The position numbers were made by a program, and so were the translations under genes. The notes below the pieces were generated by a model, which saw nothing but the letters and a program-made list of their open reading frames with translations, was not told the origin of the DNA and did no database searches. Positions 6,757 through 12,790 of a DNA stretch of 14,455 bases are shown here, one piece after another; within the stretch, counting starts at the first letter, position 1; each line of letters opens with the position of its first letter. The stretch is from assembly GCA_043763155.1 (NCBI GenBank), contig JAYULW010000087.1, positions 1 through 14,455 on the forward strand. Direction: 5' to 3'. Source of the DNA: JANYBV01 sp043763155 (GTDB lineage: Bacteria; Pseudomonadota; Alphaproteobacteria; Rickettsiales; SXRF01).

Positions 6757-7556
6757 ACCGATAACAGCACGCCGCGGCCCACGCCTGCGTTCTTGCCGTC
6801 CACATCTGCAAACGCGCCCGCCTGCAATTTCGTCTCGGTGCTTAAGGAGTACACGCCCGAAAGCTGCAACCGCGTCAAATCATAATCATCCGCTGCCGAT
6901 TGCGTGAATGTTGCGCCAGACCGCTCCGCCATGCGCCATGTCATAAAGGCCTGCGGCATCACCACCCAGTCCTGTGCAACCCCGATCCCCAGCGTCGCCG
7001 CCATCTTGAACTGGTCCCTCTGCTCACCAAAACGGTGGCGGTACTGCGTGCCGAGATCCGCATATTGCGGCAACCCGAATAGCTGCCCCGAATACCCCAC
7101 CGAACCACCAAGCCCCACATCAGGCGTAGGGCTACCCAGCCGTGGCCGCGCACCCGCATCCGGCGGCGGCAGTTTCACCATCGGCTCCACACTCGCCACA
7201 AACCCGCCCTGCTGCCACACGCGCTGGCGCACAAAAAATTCGCTCTCGCCCACACCCCAGCTATTCTGGTCGCGCGCCCCCGGCACATTCTGCTGCGCCC
7301 GCTGCAACGACAGGTTCGCCCCCACCGTCAGCCCGTCATACAGCCCATATTCCAGATACGGGTTCAGCTCGTATTTATGGTAGTTCGGCTGCGCGGTTTT
7401 GGTGCCGCTATTATTATAAAAGTCCGAGGCGTCATAATATCCCGCCGTCAGAATGGCGCGGCCTTTGCCCTCGTCTTGGGTCCATGCACCGCCAAATGCT
7501 GCCGTCGGCAATAGCGCTGCGAACGCCACCCAACTTAAACATCTGCCACCCGCCAT
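6741..7556 (-). CDS. Outer-membrane beta-barrel protein, partner of the glycosyltransferase
   Basis: 271 residues from the ATG at 7556. A signal peptide (hydrophobic core, Ala/Gly-rich cleavage near FGGA, about residue 23) is followed by alternating polar and aromatic beta-strands such as YLEYGLYDGLTVGANLSL, and the protein ends in WQNF; a C-terminal Phe is the usual BAM signal. It resembles PF13557-type (MetA-pathway/transporter) barrels, but I recognise no specific substrate. The start at 7556 is chosen because AGGAG (7566-7570) lies nine bases upstream; an ATG at 7577 has no ribosome site and would put polar residues in front of the signal peptide. Its last 16 bases overlap the start of the MshEN-glycosyltransferase gene, so the two are co-translated. 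A role in exporting or anchoring the glycan at the outer membrane is the natural inference. A CtrA-like box lies about 45 bases upstream. Confidence 0.85.
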   Translation of the reverse strand: MAGGRCLSWVAFAALLPTAAFGGAWTQDEGKGRAILTAGYYDASDFYNNSGTKTAQPNYHKYELNPYLEYGLYDGLTVGANLSLQRAQQNVPGARDQNSWGVGESEFFVRQRVWQQGGFVASVEPMVKLPPPDAGARPRLGSPTPDVGLGGSVGYSGQLFGLPQYADLGTQYRHRFGEQRDQFKMAATLGIGVAQDWVVMPQAFMTWRMAERSGATFTQSAADDYDLTRLQLSGVYSLSTETKLQAGAFADVDGKNAGVGRGVLLSVWQNF

Positions 7557-7601
7557 CGCGTGTCTCTCCTGTTGCATTGTGAACCATATAAGTGCAATAG
7601 G

Positions 7602-7617
7602 GTTGAAATATAGTTAA
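7602..7617 (-). promoter_or_regulatory. CtrA-like box upstream of the barrel/glycosyltransferase operon
   Basis: Read on the minus strand, TTAA, seven bases, TCAAC matches the CtrA consensus TTAA-N7-TTAAC at 8 of 9 positions, 46 bases before the barrel start. CtrA commonly controls cell-surface, motility and c-di-GMP genes in alphaproteobacteria, which fits the operon. Motif evidence only. Confidence 0.3.
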
Positions 7618-7638
7618 CTCATTCCCCCAATGCTAGAC

Positions 7639-7791
7639 CTATGTTGGGTCGCGCACATCGCAGTTGCGGTCCTGCATCCGGCACATGGTGCGCAGGATTC
7701 CCGCGCCCAAATTCTTAAACGTCAAATTATCCGTGTTGATGTCGCAGCCCGAAAGCAGCAGCGCGCACAATAAAAAACCCGCCCGTGTCAT
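7639..7791 (-). CDS. Small lipoprotein, 50 residues
   Basis: A short ORF encoding MTRAGFLLCALLLSGC followed by a Cys-containing hydrophilic tail. The N-terminus is a textbook lipoprotein signal: Arg in the n-region, hydrophobic core and lipobox LSGC with the lipidated Cys at 16. Asp at +2 (C-D) is the inner-membrane retention signal in enterobacteria; its meaning in this lineage is not certain. The mature part is only 35 residues and has two further Cys (37 and 44), which could form a disulfide or bind metal. Function is not recognised. There is no Shine-Dalgarno site, and the ATG lies in the loop of the atp-operon terminator. A possible own promoter spans the end of atpF. It lies between the atp operon and the barrel gene. 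The lipobox makes a real gene likely, but small ORFs can arise by chance. Confidence 0.6.
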   Translation of the reverse strand: MTRAGFLLCALLLSGCDINTDNLTFKNLGAGILRTMCRMQDRNCDVRDPT

Positions 7792-7809
7792 CCAACAGGG
7801 GCGGGTTTT
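7774..7809 (-). terminator. Rho-independent terminator of the F0 operon
   Basis: A perfect 11-bp stem (7774-7784 with 7799-7809, GC core CCCGCCC/GGGCGGG), 14-base loop and six T residues on the minus strand directly after the 3' arm, 15 bases past the atpF stop. The loop contains the ATG of the small lipoprotein gene. Confidence 0.88.
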
Positions 7810-7815
7810 AAGAAT

Positions 7816-7844
7816 CATATAATCCTAGTGGATCTTGCGTTCAA
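7816..7844 (-). promoter_or_regulatory. Candidate promoter spanning the atpF stop
   Basis: TTGAAC (7844-7839), a 17-base spacer and TATATG (7821-7816) on the minus strand match sigma-70 boxes at 4 of 6 positions each; TATGAT two bases on is a 5 of 6 -10. The start would be near 7809, so the leader to the lipoprotein ATG would be about 18 bases and would begin with the terminator stem. Confidence 0.35.
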
Positions 7845-8319
7845 TATCGCTCAGCGCCAGCTTCATCAGCTCGTCCTGCGACAGCGTGCCCACATGGTCC
7901 ACGATCAGCGCGCGCGCAGCCGACAGGGCAATGTCCACCACATGGTTGCGCACATCCGTAATCGCCTGGATTTCTTCCTGCGCAATACGGTCCATCGCCT
8001 GCTTGGTGCGGCCTTCGAGCTGTGCGTTCATTTCCTTTTCGGCGTAAGAGCGCAGCGTGTCTGCGTCCTTCTTCGCCATCACCAGGATCTGTTCGGCTTC
8101 CTTGGTGTATTCAGCCTGCTTGTGCTTATACTGCTGCAAAATCGCGTTGGCTTCTTCGCGCAGGCGGCGGGCTTCGTCCAGCTCGTTTTTGATTTTGGCC
8201 GAACGCGTATCCAGCGCGCCAAAAGCGAACTTCGCAATTTTCTTATAGGTAAGCCCAAAGAAAATCAGGAACGAAATGGCAACCCAGAACCGGGGATCTT
8301 CTAACATCTCGGTAAGCAT
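7825..8319 (-). CDS. atpF: F0F1 ATP synthase subunit b
   Basis: 164-residue peripheral-stalk subunit. An N-terminal membrane helix at about 10-28 (PRFWVAISFLIFFGL) is followed by a long charged, heptad-rich helix to the C-terminus (EARRLREEANAIL, KEAEQILVMAKKDAD), the normal b-subunit plan. It dimerises with b', linking the F0 a subunit to the F1 delta and alpha subunits. Its ATG overlaps the preceding atpF' stop as TAATG, so translation is coupled and the two chains are made in equal numbers, which fits a b/b' heterodimer. It is the last gene of the operon, with a terminator 15 bases beyond. Confidence 0.96.
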   Translation of the reverse strand: MLTEMLEDPRFWVAISFLIFFGLTYKKIAKFAFGALDTRSAKIKNELDEARRLREEANAILQQYKHKQAEYTKEAEQILVMAKKDADTLRSYAEKEMNAQLEGRTKQAMDRIAQEEIQAITDVRNHVVDIALSAARALIVDHVGTLSQDELMKLALSDIERKIH

Positions 8320-8801
8320 TAGTTGCCTCCCTTTGCAATCGCCTGCGTCACCTTATCGGCGCTGGGCTTGGACTGCGTCAGCTTTTCAACAATCAGTGTC
8401 GCAAGGTCGGCAGCAGTAGGCGCCAGTTCCTGCAGCATCTTGGCCTTTTTCGCCTCAATCTGCTGGGTGGCGGCTGCAAGCTTGGCTTCGATCTGTTTTT
8501 CCAGCTCTTTGCCCTTGGCTTCGGCTTTGGCTTTCTGTTCGGCCATCGCGTCGTTCATCAGCGCCTGTGCGTTGTTGCGCGCAGCGGCCAGGGTCTTTTC
8601 ATAATCCACCCGTGCCTGCTCCGCTTCCGCCTTCAGCGCCTGCGCCAGCTCAATATCGGTGGCAAGCGTGGCCGTGCGGTTTGCCATAATGTCGAGCAAA
8701 GGCGGCAACACCAGCCGCGAAAGCATGGCATACAGCGCTACAAAACAGATGGCCAGCCAGAAAAGCTGCGAAGCAAACCATGTTGGATCTAATTGAGGCA
8801 T
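8319..8801 (-). CDS. atpF2: F0F1 ATP synthase subunit b'
   Basis: 160-residue second b-type stalk subunit, found in photosynthetic and other alphaproteobacteria and in cyanobacteria. The conserved start PQLDPTWFASQLFWLAI is followed by a single membrane helix (about 8-28), the LVLPPL turn and a long Ala/Lys/Glu-rich amphipathic helix. It differs in sequence from the b subunit encoded next, so the stalk is a heterodimer rather than the b2 homodimer of E. coli. The symbol varies (atpF', atpG, atpX). AAGGT lies about seven bases before the ATG. It is separated from atpE by 126 bases carrying two hairpins, which probably lower its expression relative to the c subunit. Confidence 0.95.
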   Translation of the reverse strand: MPQLDPTWFASQLFWLAICFVALYAMLSRLVLPPLLDIMANRTATLATDIELAQALKAEAEQARVDYEKTLAAARNNAQALMNDAMAEQKAKAEAKGKELEKQIEAKLAAATQQIEAKKAKMLQELAPTAADLATLIVEKLTQSKPSADKVTQAIAKGGN

Positions 8802-8837
8802 TTCTAAACCTTGAGTATGTGTCTTTAGTCCGTTTAT

Positions 8838-8860
8838 AAACCGAAAAACATTTTCGGTTT
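8838..8860 (-). other. Intercistronic hairpin B (10-bp stem, 3-base loop)
   Basis: AAACCGAAAA (8838-8847) pairs perfectly with TTTTCGGTTT (8851-8860) around a three-base loop in the atpE-atpF' gap. In the transcript it sits about 36 bases before the atpF' start. No T-run follows the stem, so it reads as an RNA-processing or stability element, perhaps a weak attenuator, rather than a full terminator. Confidence 0.6.
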
Positions 8861-8883
8861 CTGAGCAAGCCGAGGCGCGAAGC

Positions 8884-8913
8884 GAGGGGGCAGGGGGGTG
8901 CCCTTACCCCCTC
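8884..8913 (-). other. Intercistronic hairpin A (G/C-rich)
   Basis: GAGGGGG (8884-8890) pairs with CCCCCTC (8907-8913); inside it AGGG (8892-8895) pairs with CCCT (8901-8904), with small bulges. It lies 14 bases past the atpE stop in the transcript, the place expected for a 3' stabiliser that protects the atpE message from exonucleases. A short GC-rich element with a CGC-TTC-GCG mini-stem follows. Confidence 0.6.
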
Positions 8914-8927
8914 TCTTCTAAAGTAGC

Positions 8928-9155
8928 TTAAACTGCGTAGATCAGCAGCAGTGCGATAACCAGCGAGAACAGGCCCATTGCTTCTGCAAGACCAGCGCCG
9001 ATGTAAACATATTTGGACAGCTTGCCTTCAGCGGCGGGGTTGCGTGCAATGCCGGTGAGCAGGGCTGCGAAGATATTGCCTACGCCGATAGCGGCACCCA
9101 TCATGCCGAAAGCCATCATGCCAACACCGATAAATTTAAGAGCGACGTATTCCAT
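8928..9155 (-). CDS. atpE: F0F1 ATP synthase subunit c
   Basis: 75-residue hairpin of two membrane helices that forms the rotating ring. Helix 1 carries the small-residue packing run GAAIGVGN (20-27), the polar loop is ARNPAAE (37-43), and helix 2 carries the ion-binding acid E58 in GLAEAMGLFSLVIALLL. The residues that coordinate Na+ in sodium-driven rings (Gln in helix 1, Ser-Thr beside the acid) are not seen, so proton coupling is favoured. AAGGA lies about eight bases before the ATG. The ring needs 9-15 copies per enzyme against one each of b and b', in line with the hairpins downstream. Ring size cannot be read from one chain. Confidence 0.97.
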   Translation of the reverse strand: MEYVALKFIGVGMMAFGMMGAAIGVGNIFAALLTGIARNPAAEGKLSKYVYIGAGLAEAMGLFSLVIALLLIYAV

Positions 9156-9195
9156 TGTTAGTATCCTTATAGAGTTAAAAAGTTGAAAGTGAATC

Positions 9196-9948
9196 CTAGT
9201 GTAAATGCAGCGCGTTGTTGAGGTACACGCAGGTCAGCACCGTAAAGATGTAAGCCTGCAATACAGCAATACCGATTTCAAAACCGGTCAACACAACAAG
9301 GAGCGACAGCGGGGCCCAGCCCCCTGCCAAACCAAGCATTACAACGAAGCCAGCGATTACTTTCAACATGGTGTGCCCGGCCATCATATTGGCCGAAAGA
9401 CGCACCGAAAGACTAACAGGGCGGGCGAGATAGGAAAATAACTCAATAAAGTACATGAGGGGTGCCATCCATAAAGGTGTGCCTTCAGGCAGGAAGGAAT
9501 GCAGGAACTTACCCGGCCCGTGCTTCACAATCGCGATCACCGTGCATGCAATGAAGATGCAGATGGCAAGCGCGAAGGTCACGATGATGTGGCTGGTAAC
9601 GGTAAAGGAATAAGGGATCATGCCCAGAACGTTGCTAAGCAGCACGAACATGAACAGCGAGAAAATGAGTGGGAAGAACTTCATGGCCGAGTCGCCCGCG
9701 CAGTCGCGCAGCGTGTTGCTCACGAAGGACACCATGATTTCCGAGAAGGACTGCCAGCGGCCTGGGACCAGCTTGCGGCCGCGAACGCCAAGGAACAGGA
9801 CAAACGTAGATACGAAAATCGCCAGCACCATCCACAGCGATGCGTTGGTAAAGCTCAAATCGAACTTGCCGAAATGCAAGGGGATGAGCGGATGCACCTC
9901 GAACTGGGCGAGGGGGCTATGGCCATGGTGTTGAGTCGCTTCTACCAC
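9196..9948 (-). CDS. atpB: F0F1 ATP synthase subunit a
   Basis: 250-residue integral membrane stator subunit forming the proton half-channels against the c ring. About five to six hydrophobic helices are visible. The essential Arg is R183 in LSVRLSANMMAGH (equivalent to E. coli aR210), and a conserved polar helix at 221-245 (TGFEIGIAVLQAYIFTVLT) carries E224 and Q231. The start is GTG at 9948, supported by AAGGA seven bases upstream and by the family N-terminus (FEVHPLIPL). It follows atpI by 31 bases and precedes atpE by 40. Length is normal for the class. The motif set is complete. Confidence 0.97.
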   Translation of the reverse strand: MVEATQHHGHSPLAQFEVHPLIPLHFGKFDLSFTNASLWMVLAIFVSTFVLFLGVRGRKLVPGRWQSFSEIMVSFVSNTLRDCAGDSAMKFFPLIFSLFMFVLLSNVLGMIPYSFTVTSHIIVTFALAICIFIACTVIAIVKHGPGKFLHSFLPEGTPLWMAPLMYFIELFSYLARPVSLSVRLSANMMAGHTMLKVIAGFVVMLGLAGGWAPLSLLVVLTGFEIGIAVLQAYIFTVLTCVYLNNALHLH

Positions 9949-9979
9949 GAATAAATCCTTATAATCAATTTGGCCTTAG

Positions 9980-10294
9980 TTATTTTGTTTCCGTGTCCGT
10001 TCCCTTGCGGGCTTGGCGCACAAGGTTTCTGAAACCCGCAGCCGCACCGATAAAGAAACAGGTAATGAAAAACCAGGGCATAGTTCCCAGCCAATGGTCG
10101 AGGAAATAGCCGATAAAGCTACCCACCGCCACCCCGGAAACCAGTTCGATGCTCACCTGCATGGCCGCCCCCATACCGTCGGAGGTTTCGCCTTCAGGCT
10201 CGCCCAGTTTCTTCATGCCGTTCTGGACATTCGCTTCATCAATTTTTCGCTGCAATTCATCGAGTGAAGGCAGGTTCTTATTGTGTTCAGACAT
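9980..10294 (-). CDS. atpI: AtpI-like F0F1 ATP synthase assembly protein
   Basis: 104 residues: a charged cytoplasmic N-terminal part (about 1-40) and two membrane helices (about 45-65 and 73-90) joined by a short FLDHWLGTMPW turn, then a basic tail. This matches the AtpI/AtpZ family that opens many alphaproteobacterial F0 operons and helps assemble the c ring, possibly through Mg2+ handling. AAGGA lies about six bases before the ATG. First gene of the operon, about 15 bases after the predicted transcription start, so the leader is very short. The class has weak sequence conservation, so the call leans on topology and position as well as on the Gly-rich first helix. Confidence 0.9.
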   Translation of the reverse strand: MSEHNKNLPSLDELQRKIDEANVQNGMKKLGEPEGETSDGMGAAMQVSIELVSGVAVGSFIGYFLDHWLGTMPWFFITCFFIGAAAGFRNLVRQARKGTDTETK

Positions 10295-10315
10295 ATAATC
10301 CTTAAAGGCGTGCGC

Positions 10316-10344
10316 AATGTAAGAATCCGCACCCCCGCTGTCAA
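10316..10344 (-). promoter_or_regulatory. Promoter of the F0 operon
   Basis: Perfect -35 TTGACA (10344-10339), 17-base spacer, -10 TACATT (10321-10316, 4 of 6) on the minus strand, in the 56-base gap between the DsbA-like gene and atpI. The predicted start is near 10309. The full-consensus -35 suits a strongly and constitutively expressed operon. Confidence 0.65.
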
Positions 10345-10350
10345 GCAGTA

Positions 10351-11109
10351 TTAGGGCTTACGAACAACCGACGTTTCGGCCAGTTTTTTGTCTATAAATG
10401 CGGACATTAGCTCAGGTGTGCGCTCTCCGTCAAAGGCTTCCCCACCGATGTAAATGAACGGTGTATGGGGGATTTTCAGCTCATCGGCCGATTCCTTCTT
10501 ACGTTTCAGGGCCACCATTTCCTTTTCGGTGTTCACCGTGCAGTTCATGAACTGGTCCTTGGACAGGCCGCCAACGGTCGCAATCGTCTCTAAACCCGCC
10601 ATATAATTGGAGTCAAACGCCCACTTTGCCTGCGCGTCGAACAGCACCTTGGCGAACACGTAGTATTTGTCTGCGCTCTGGTCGCCCACGCAATACAGCA
10701 GCATAGCCGCCTTAAGCGCCGGTTCATTCAGCGGAAACTGGCGCAGGATGTATTTCATCTTGCCGGTATCAATGTATTTCTTTTGCAGCACCGGCAGCAC
10801 CGTGGCGCTGAAATGCGCGCAGTGCGGGCAGGTCATGGAGGCGTATTCGATCATGGTCAGGGGCGCCTTAGGGTTGCCCATCAGGTAATCCGTGTCCAGC
10901 GGCGCGTCCAGCACCAGCTTCGAGCTGCTCACCCCACCGCTATCGGGCGGCAAATGCATGTTTGGCTCCACAAATTTATCCGCAGGTGCAGCCCCAGCCG
11001 CCGCAGGCGCGCCAGCAGCCGCAGGAGTGGTGGTGGGCGTAGCGTCGGCAGCCCAGGCCAGGGGCGCTACAAGCAGGGACAAAACCAAAGTGGCAGCAGT
11101 CAAACGCAT
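10351..11109 (-). CDS. DsbA/Com1-type periplasmic thiol-disulfide protein
   Basis: 252 residues from the ATG at 11109: signal peptide (cleavage near AWA at 20), an Ala/Pro/Thr-rich flexible linker (about 24-45), then a thioredoxin-fold DsbA domain. The active site is CPHC at 94-97, with the cis-Pro loop at TPF (216-218). Two further Cys (140 and 190) could form a structural disulfide. It probably oxidises or isomerises cysteines of periplasmic and outer-membrane proteins; CPHC suggests an oxidising, DsbA-like potential. A TTG at 11169 would add 20 basic residues ahead of the signal sequence and has no ribosome site, while the ATG at 11109 has GGAG about eight bases upstream, so it is preferred. 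The gene stands between a terminator and the F0 promoter, so it is probably transcribed alone. The redox partner (DsbB-like) is not in the window. Confidence 0.92.
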   Translation of the reverse strand: MRLTAATLVLSLLVAPLAWAADATPTTTPAAAGAPAAAGAAPADKFVEPNMHLPPDSGGVSSSKLVLDAPLDTDYLMGNPKAPLTMIEYASMTCPHCAHFSATVLPVLQKKYIDTGKMKYILRQFPLNEPALKAAMLLYCVGDQSADKYYVFAKVLFDAQAKWAFDSNYMAGLETIATVGGLSKDQFMNCTVNTEKEMVALKRKKESADELKIPHTPFIYIGGEAFDGERTPELMSAFIDKKLAETSVVRKP

Positions 11110-11140
11110 GGACAATCTCCGGGGTAAAAGTGTTTCCCCG

Positions 11141-11169
11141 TTTTTACGGCCAAACCGGGGCAAGCGCAA
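11141..11169 (-). promoter_or_regulatory. Weak candidate promoter of the DsbA-like gene
   Basis: TTGCGC, 17-base spacer, TAAAAA on the minus strand, between the terminator and the DsbA-like start. Only 3 and 4 of 6 positions match, but the spacing and place are right, and the terminator upstream means a promoter must lie in these roughly 75 bases. Confidence 0.3.
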
Positions 11170-11184
11170 TCATTACTTCAACAA

Positions 11185-11220
11185 AAAAGCCGCGCAAAAG
11201 ATACCTCTCGCGCGGCTTTT
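11185..11220 (-). terminator. Rho-independent terminator after the small secreted protein gene
   Basis: A perfect 11-bp stem (11185-11195 with 11210-11220, core GCCGCGC/GCGCGGC), 14-base loop and a six-T run on the minus strand, 19 bases after the stop. It separates the upstream group from the DsbA-like gene. Geometry is identical to the F0-operon terminator (11-bp stem, 14-base loop). Confidence 0.9.
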
Positions 11221-11239
11221 CCGGGTCACGGAAACAGGT

Positions 11240-11563
11240 TTATTTGTTTTCGTTCATTTCGTCGGCATGATGGTCGAGGATTTTCTTATCCACGGACTTT
11301 TCAGCCTTCTTTTCCTCGATGGCGGCTTTGTTCGCGCCAATCTGCACGCTCTGCGAAGCCTGGTCCAGCACGTTGCCGGATTCCTTGGCGTCTTCTTTTT
11401 CAGCGCGGTTCACGGCAATGTTGCCCTGCTGCTTTGCAATAGCTTTATTGTCCTTGGCGATCGCGCCCTTGTCGGCGGCGATGTCAGAGGAGGTGGTGTC
11501 GGCAAATGCTGCGCCCGAAAGGGTCACTGCGCCTGCGAATGCGATGATGAGTGCTTTTTTCAT
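11240..11563 (-). CDS. Small secreted Lys/Ala-rich helical protein, unknown function
   Basis: 107 residues. A standard Sec signal (KK, hydrophobic core, AFA cleavage at about 19-21) is followed by a mature chain of about 86 residues very rich in Ala, Lys, Asp, Glu and Gln, with no Cys, Trp or Pro. Near-repeats such as AIAKDNKAIAKQQGNIA suggest a long amphipathic helix or coiled coil, like small periplasmic or Lpp-like structural proteins, though there is no lipobox. The tail is His/Asp-rich (DHHADEMNENK) and might bind metal. The ATG at 11563 has AAGGA about eight bases upstream. Longer in-frame starts up to 11923 run through the dciA gene and are rejected. Function is not recognised; the periplasmic location is well supported. 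Confidence 0.82.
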   Translation of the reverse strand: MKKALIIAFAGAVTLSGAAFADTTSSDIAADKGAIAKDNKAIAKQQGNIAVNRAEKEDAKESGNVLDQASQSVQIGANKAAIEEKKAEKSVDKKILDHHADEMNENK

Positions 11564-11574
11564 GGGTGTAATCC

Positions 11575-11675
11575 TTAAGTGTTTAGGTCGAACCGATATT
11601 GGTAGCCCGTTTTTACCCAACCCCGCGTAAAGGATACATAAGGAACTAATACCAAATCCGTAGTCAGCCCGTATA
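11575..11675 (-). other. Intergenic region with a possible barrel-protein remnant
   Basis: Gap of 112 bases between dciA and the small secreted protein gene. One minus-strand frame, open across the gap and ending in TAA at 11575, reads LVLVPYVSFTRG, then a short run ending GYQYRFDLNT, which alternates like the last strands of an outer-membrane barrel. It has no start or ribosome site of its own and runs into the dciA frame upstream. It may be a decayed gene end or a chance translation; the promoter of the small secreted gene must also lie here or upstream. Confidence 0.25.
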
Positions 11676-12161
11676 TCAGGCCATATCCCCGGCCAACGTC
11701 TTGGCCAGCGAAGCCAGCGCCTCGCGCAGCTCCGGGTCCTCCACACCTTCCGTGCATAAATGCGTGCCCTTGGGTAGCGTGGCCTTGGGCGCAGGCTTGG
11801 GGGCAGGGGGCTTCGCCGGAACCCAGCTATGCGAAATAGTAATCCGCGCAATTGCCTGATACCCGAAATAGCTCGCCAACCGTTCCAGAATGATCGGCTG
11901 CATATGTTGTATCTCTGTCGCAAACCCGTTCTCGGTCGAAATCACCAACGTGCCGCCGGTTTTTTTGCCTTTGGGGAAGCTCAAATTCTCCGGCAGGCTG
12001 TGCTGGGCAAGCTTCGGCCCCACGATAGAGGCCCATTCCGTCAGAATCCGCGACCCCGCCAAACCCTGCTCTTTAAGCGCCGGGCGTGTAATCGGCTCCA
12101 CGCACGCCCCAAGCGTTTTGGGAAACAGCGAAAATTTGCGGAATTTCGGCTCCTCGCTCAT
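11676..12161 (-). CDS. dciA: DciA-family replicative helicase loader (DUF721)
   Basis: 161 residues. The DUF721 core at about 15-110 shows the family pattern: EWASIVGPKLAQHSLPENL (42-60), then a beta-rich stretch GTLVISTENGFATEIQ (70-85) and an ILERLASYFGYQAIARITI helix-strand. DciA is the ancestral loader or operator of DnaB helicase in bacteria lacking DnaC/DnaI, acting in the cytoplasm at replication initiation. A Pro/Lys-rich linker (about 114-130, PAKPPAPKPAPK) leads to a small acidic-helical tail, as in other alphaproteobacterial members. The start overlaps the rnhB stop as ATGA, a tight translational coupling that puts two DNA-replication genes together. The substrate DnaB is not encoded here. 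Confidence 0.92.
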   Translation of the reverse strand: MSEEPKFRKFSLFPKTLGACVEPITRPALKEQGLAGSRILTEWASIVGPKLAQHSLPENLSFPKGKKTGGTLVISTENGFATEIQHMQPIILERLASYFGYQAIARITISHSWVPAKPPAPKPAPKATLPKGTHLCTEGVEDPELREALASLAKTLAGDMA

Positions 12162-12787
12162 GCGTTCTCATCTTCCGGCATGGGCACAATCCCTTCGGCA
12201 ATCTCGCGCACCGGGCGAAAACTGCGGCGGTGATGAATGGTAATCCCAAACTCCACCAGCCCCTGCATATGCAGCGCCGTGCCGTACCCGGCATTGCGCT
12301 CCCATCCATAGCCTGGATGTTCATTCGCCAGCTGCTGCATCATCCGGTCGCGCGTGACCTTCGCCACAATGCTTGCCGCTGCAATCGAAAGGCTGATCCC
12401 GTCCCCGCCCACCACCTTCACCACCTTGCATGCAAGCACCGGCGGCTGGTTGCCATCAATCAGCGCAACCGCGGGCGGCACCGACAGCGCCTCCACTGCC
12501 CTAACCATCGCAATCTTCGTCGCCCCTAAAATATTGAACGCGTCAATTTCCTCAACGCTTGCAATCCCCACGCCCACGATGCTGCGCTTGCAAATTTTCA
12601 CAAACAGGTCTTCGCGCTCAATCGCGGTAAGTTTCTTGGAGTCGTTGATTCCGCGCGGAATGCCCTTCGCGGGCAAAATCACCGCCGCAGCCACCACAGG
12701 CCCGGCCAAAGGTCCGCGCCCGGCTTCATCTACACCTGCAACGACGCCGCCATGTTGAGTTTCAAGGGAAAGGTCAGGCCGCGCCAT
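12158..12787 (-). CDS. rnhB: Ribonuclease HII
   Basis: 209 residues, normal length. Cleaves the RNA strand of RNA-DNA hybrids and single ribonucleotides in DNA. The catalytic set is intact: D20 and E21 in GVDEAGRGPLAGP, D111 in ALIDGN and D129 in the VVGGDG segment, with the SIAAASIVAKVTRDR helix (134-148) and the conserved HPGYGWERNAGYGT segment (156-169) following. The HRRSF motif near the end is also conserved. Starts three bases after the transglycosylase stop, and its own stop overlaps dciA, so it is the middle gene of a coupled three-gene run. Confidence 0.97.
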   Translation of the reverse strand: MARPDLSLETQHGGVVAGVDEAGRGPLAGPVVAAAVILPAKGIPRGINDSKKLTAIEREDLFVKICKRSIVGVGIASVEEIDAFNILGATKIAMVRAVEALSVPPAVALIDGNQPPVLACKVVKVVGGDGISLSIAAASIVAKVTRDRMMQQLANEHPGYGWERNAGYGTALHMQGLVEFGITIHHRRSFRPVREIAEGIVPMPEDENA

Positions 12788-12790
12788 GAC

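Noticed and set aside
7557..7577. Upstream ATG for the barrel protein
   Set aside because: It has no ribosome site; the AGGAG that serves the ATG at 7556 lies inside this extension.
8861..8913. GC-rich stretch as a dispersed REP-type repeat
   Set aside because: It looks like a mobile repeat unit, but no second copy occurs in this window, so a repeat call cannot be supported.
11110..11169. Upstream TTG start for the DsbA-like gene
   Set aside because: It would place 20 basic residues before a perfect signal peptide and has no ribosome site, whereas the ATG at 11109 has GGAG at good spacing.
11564..11923. N-terminal extension of the small secreted protein
   Set aside because: The extension is a shadow frame of dciA. 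A signal peptide and AAGGA site place the start at 11563.
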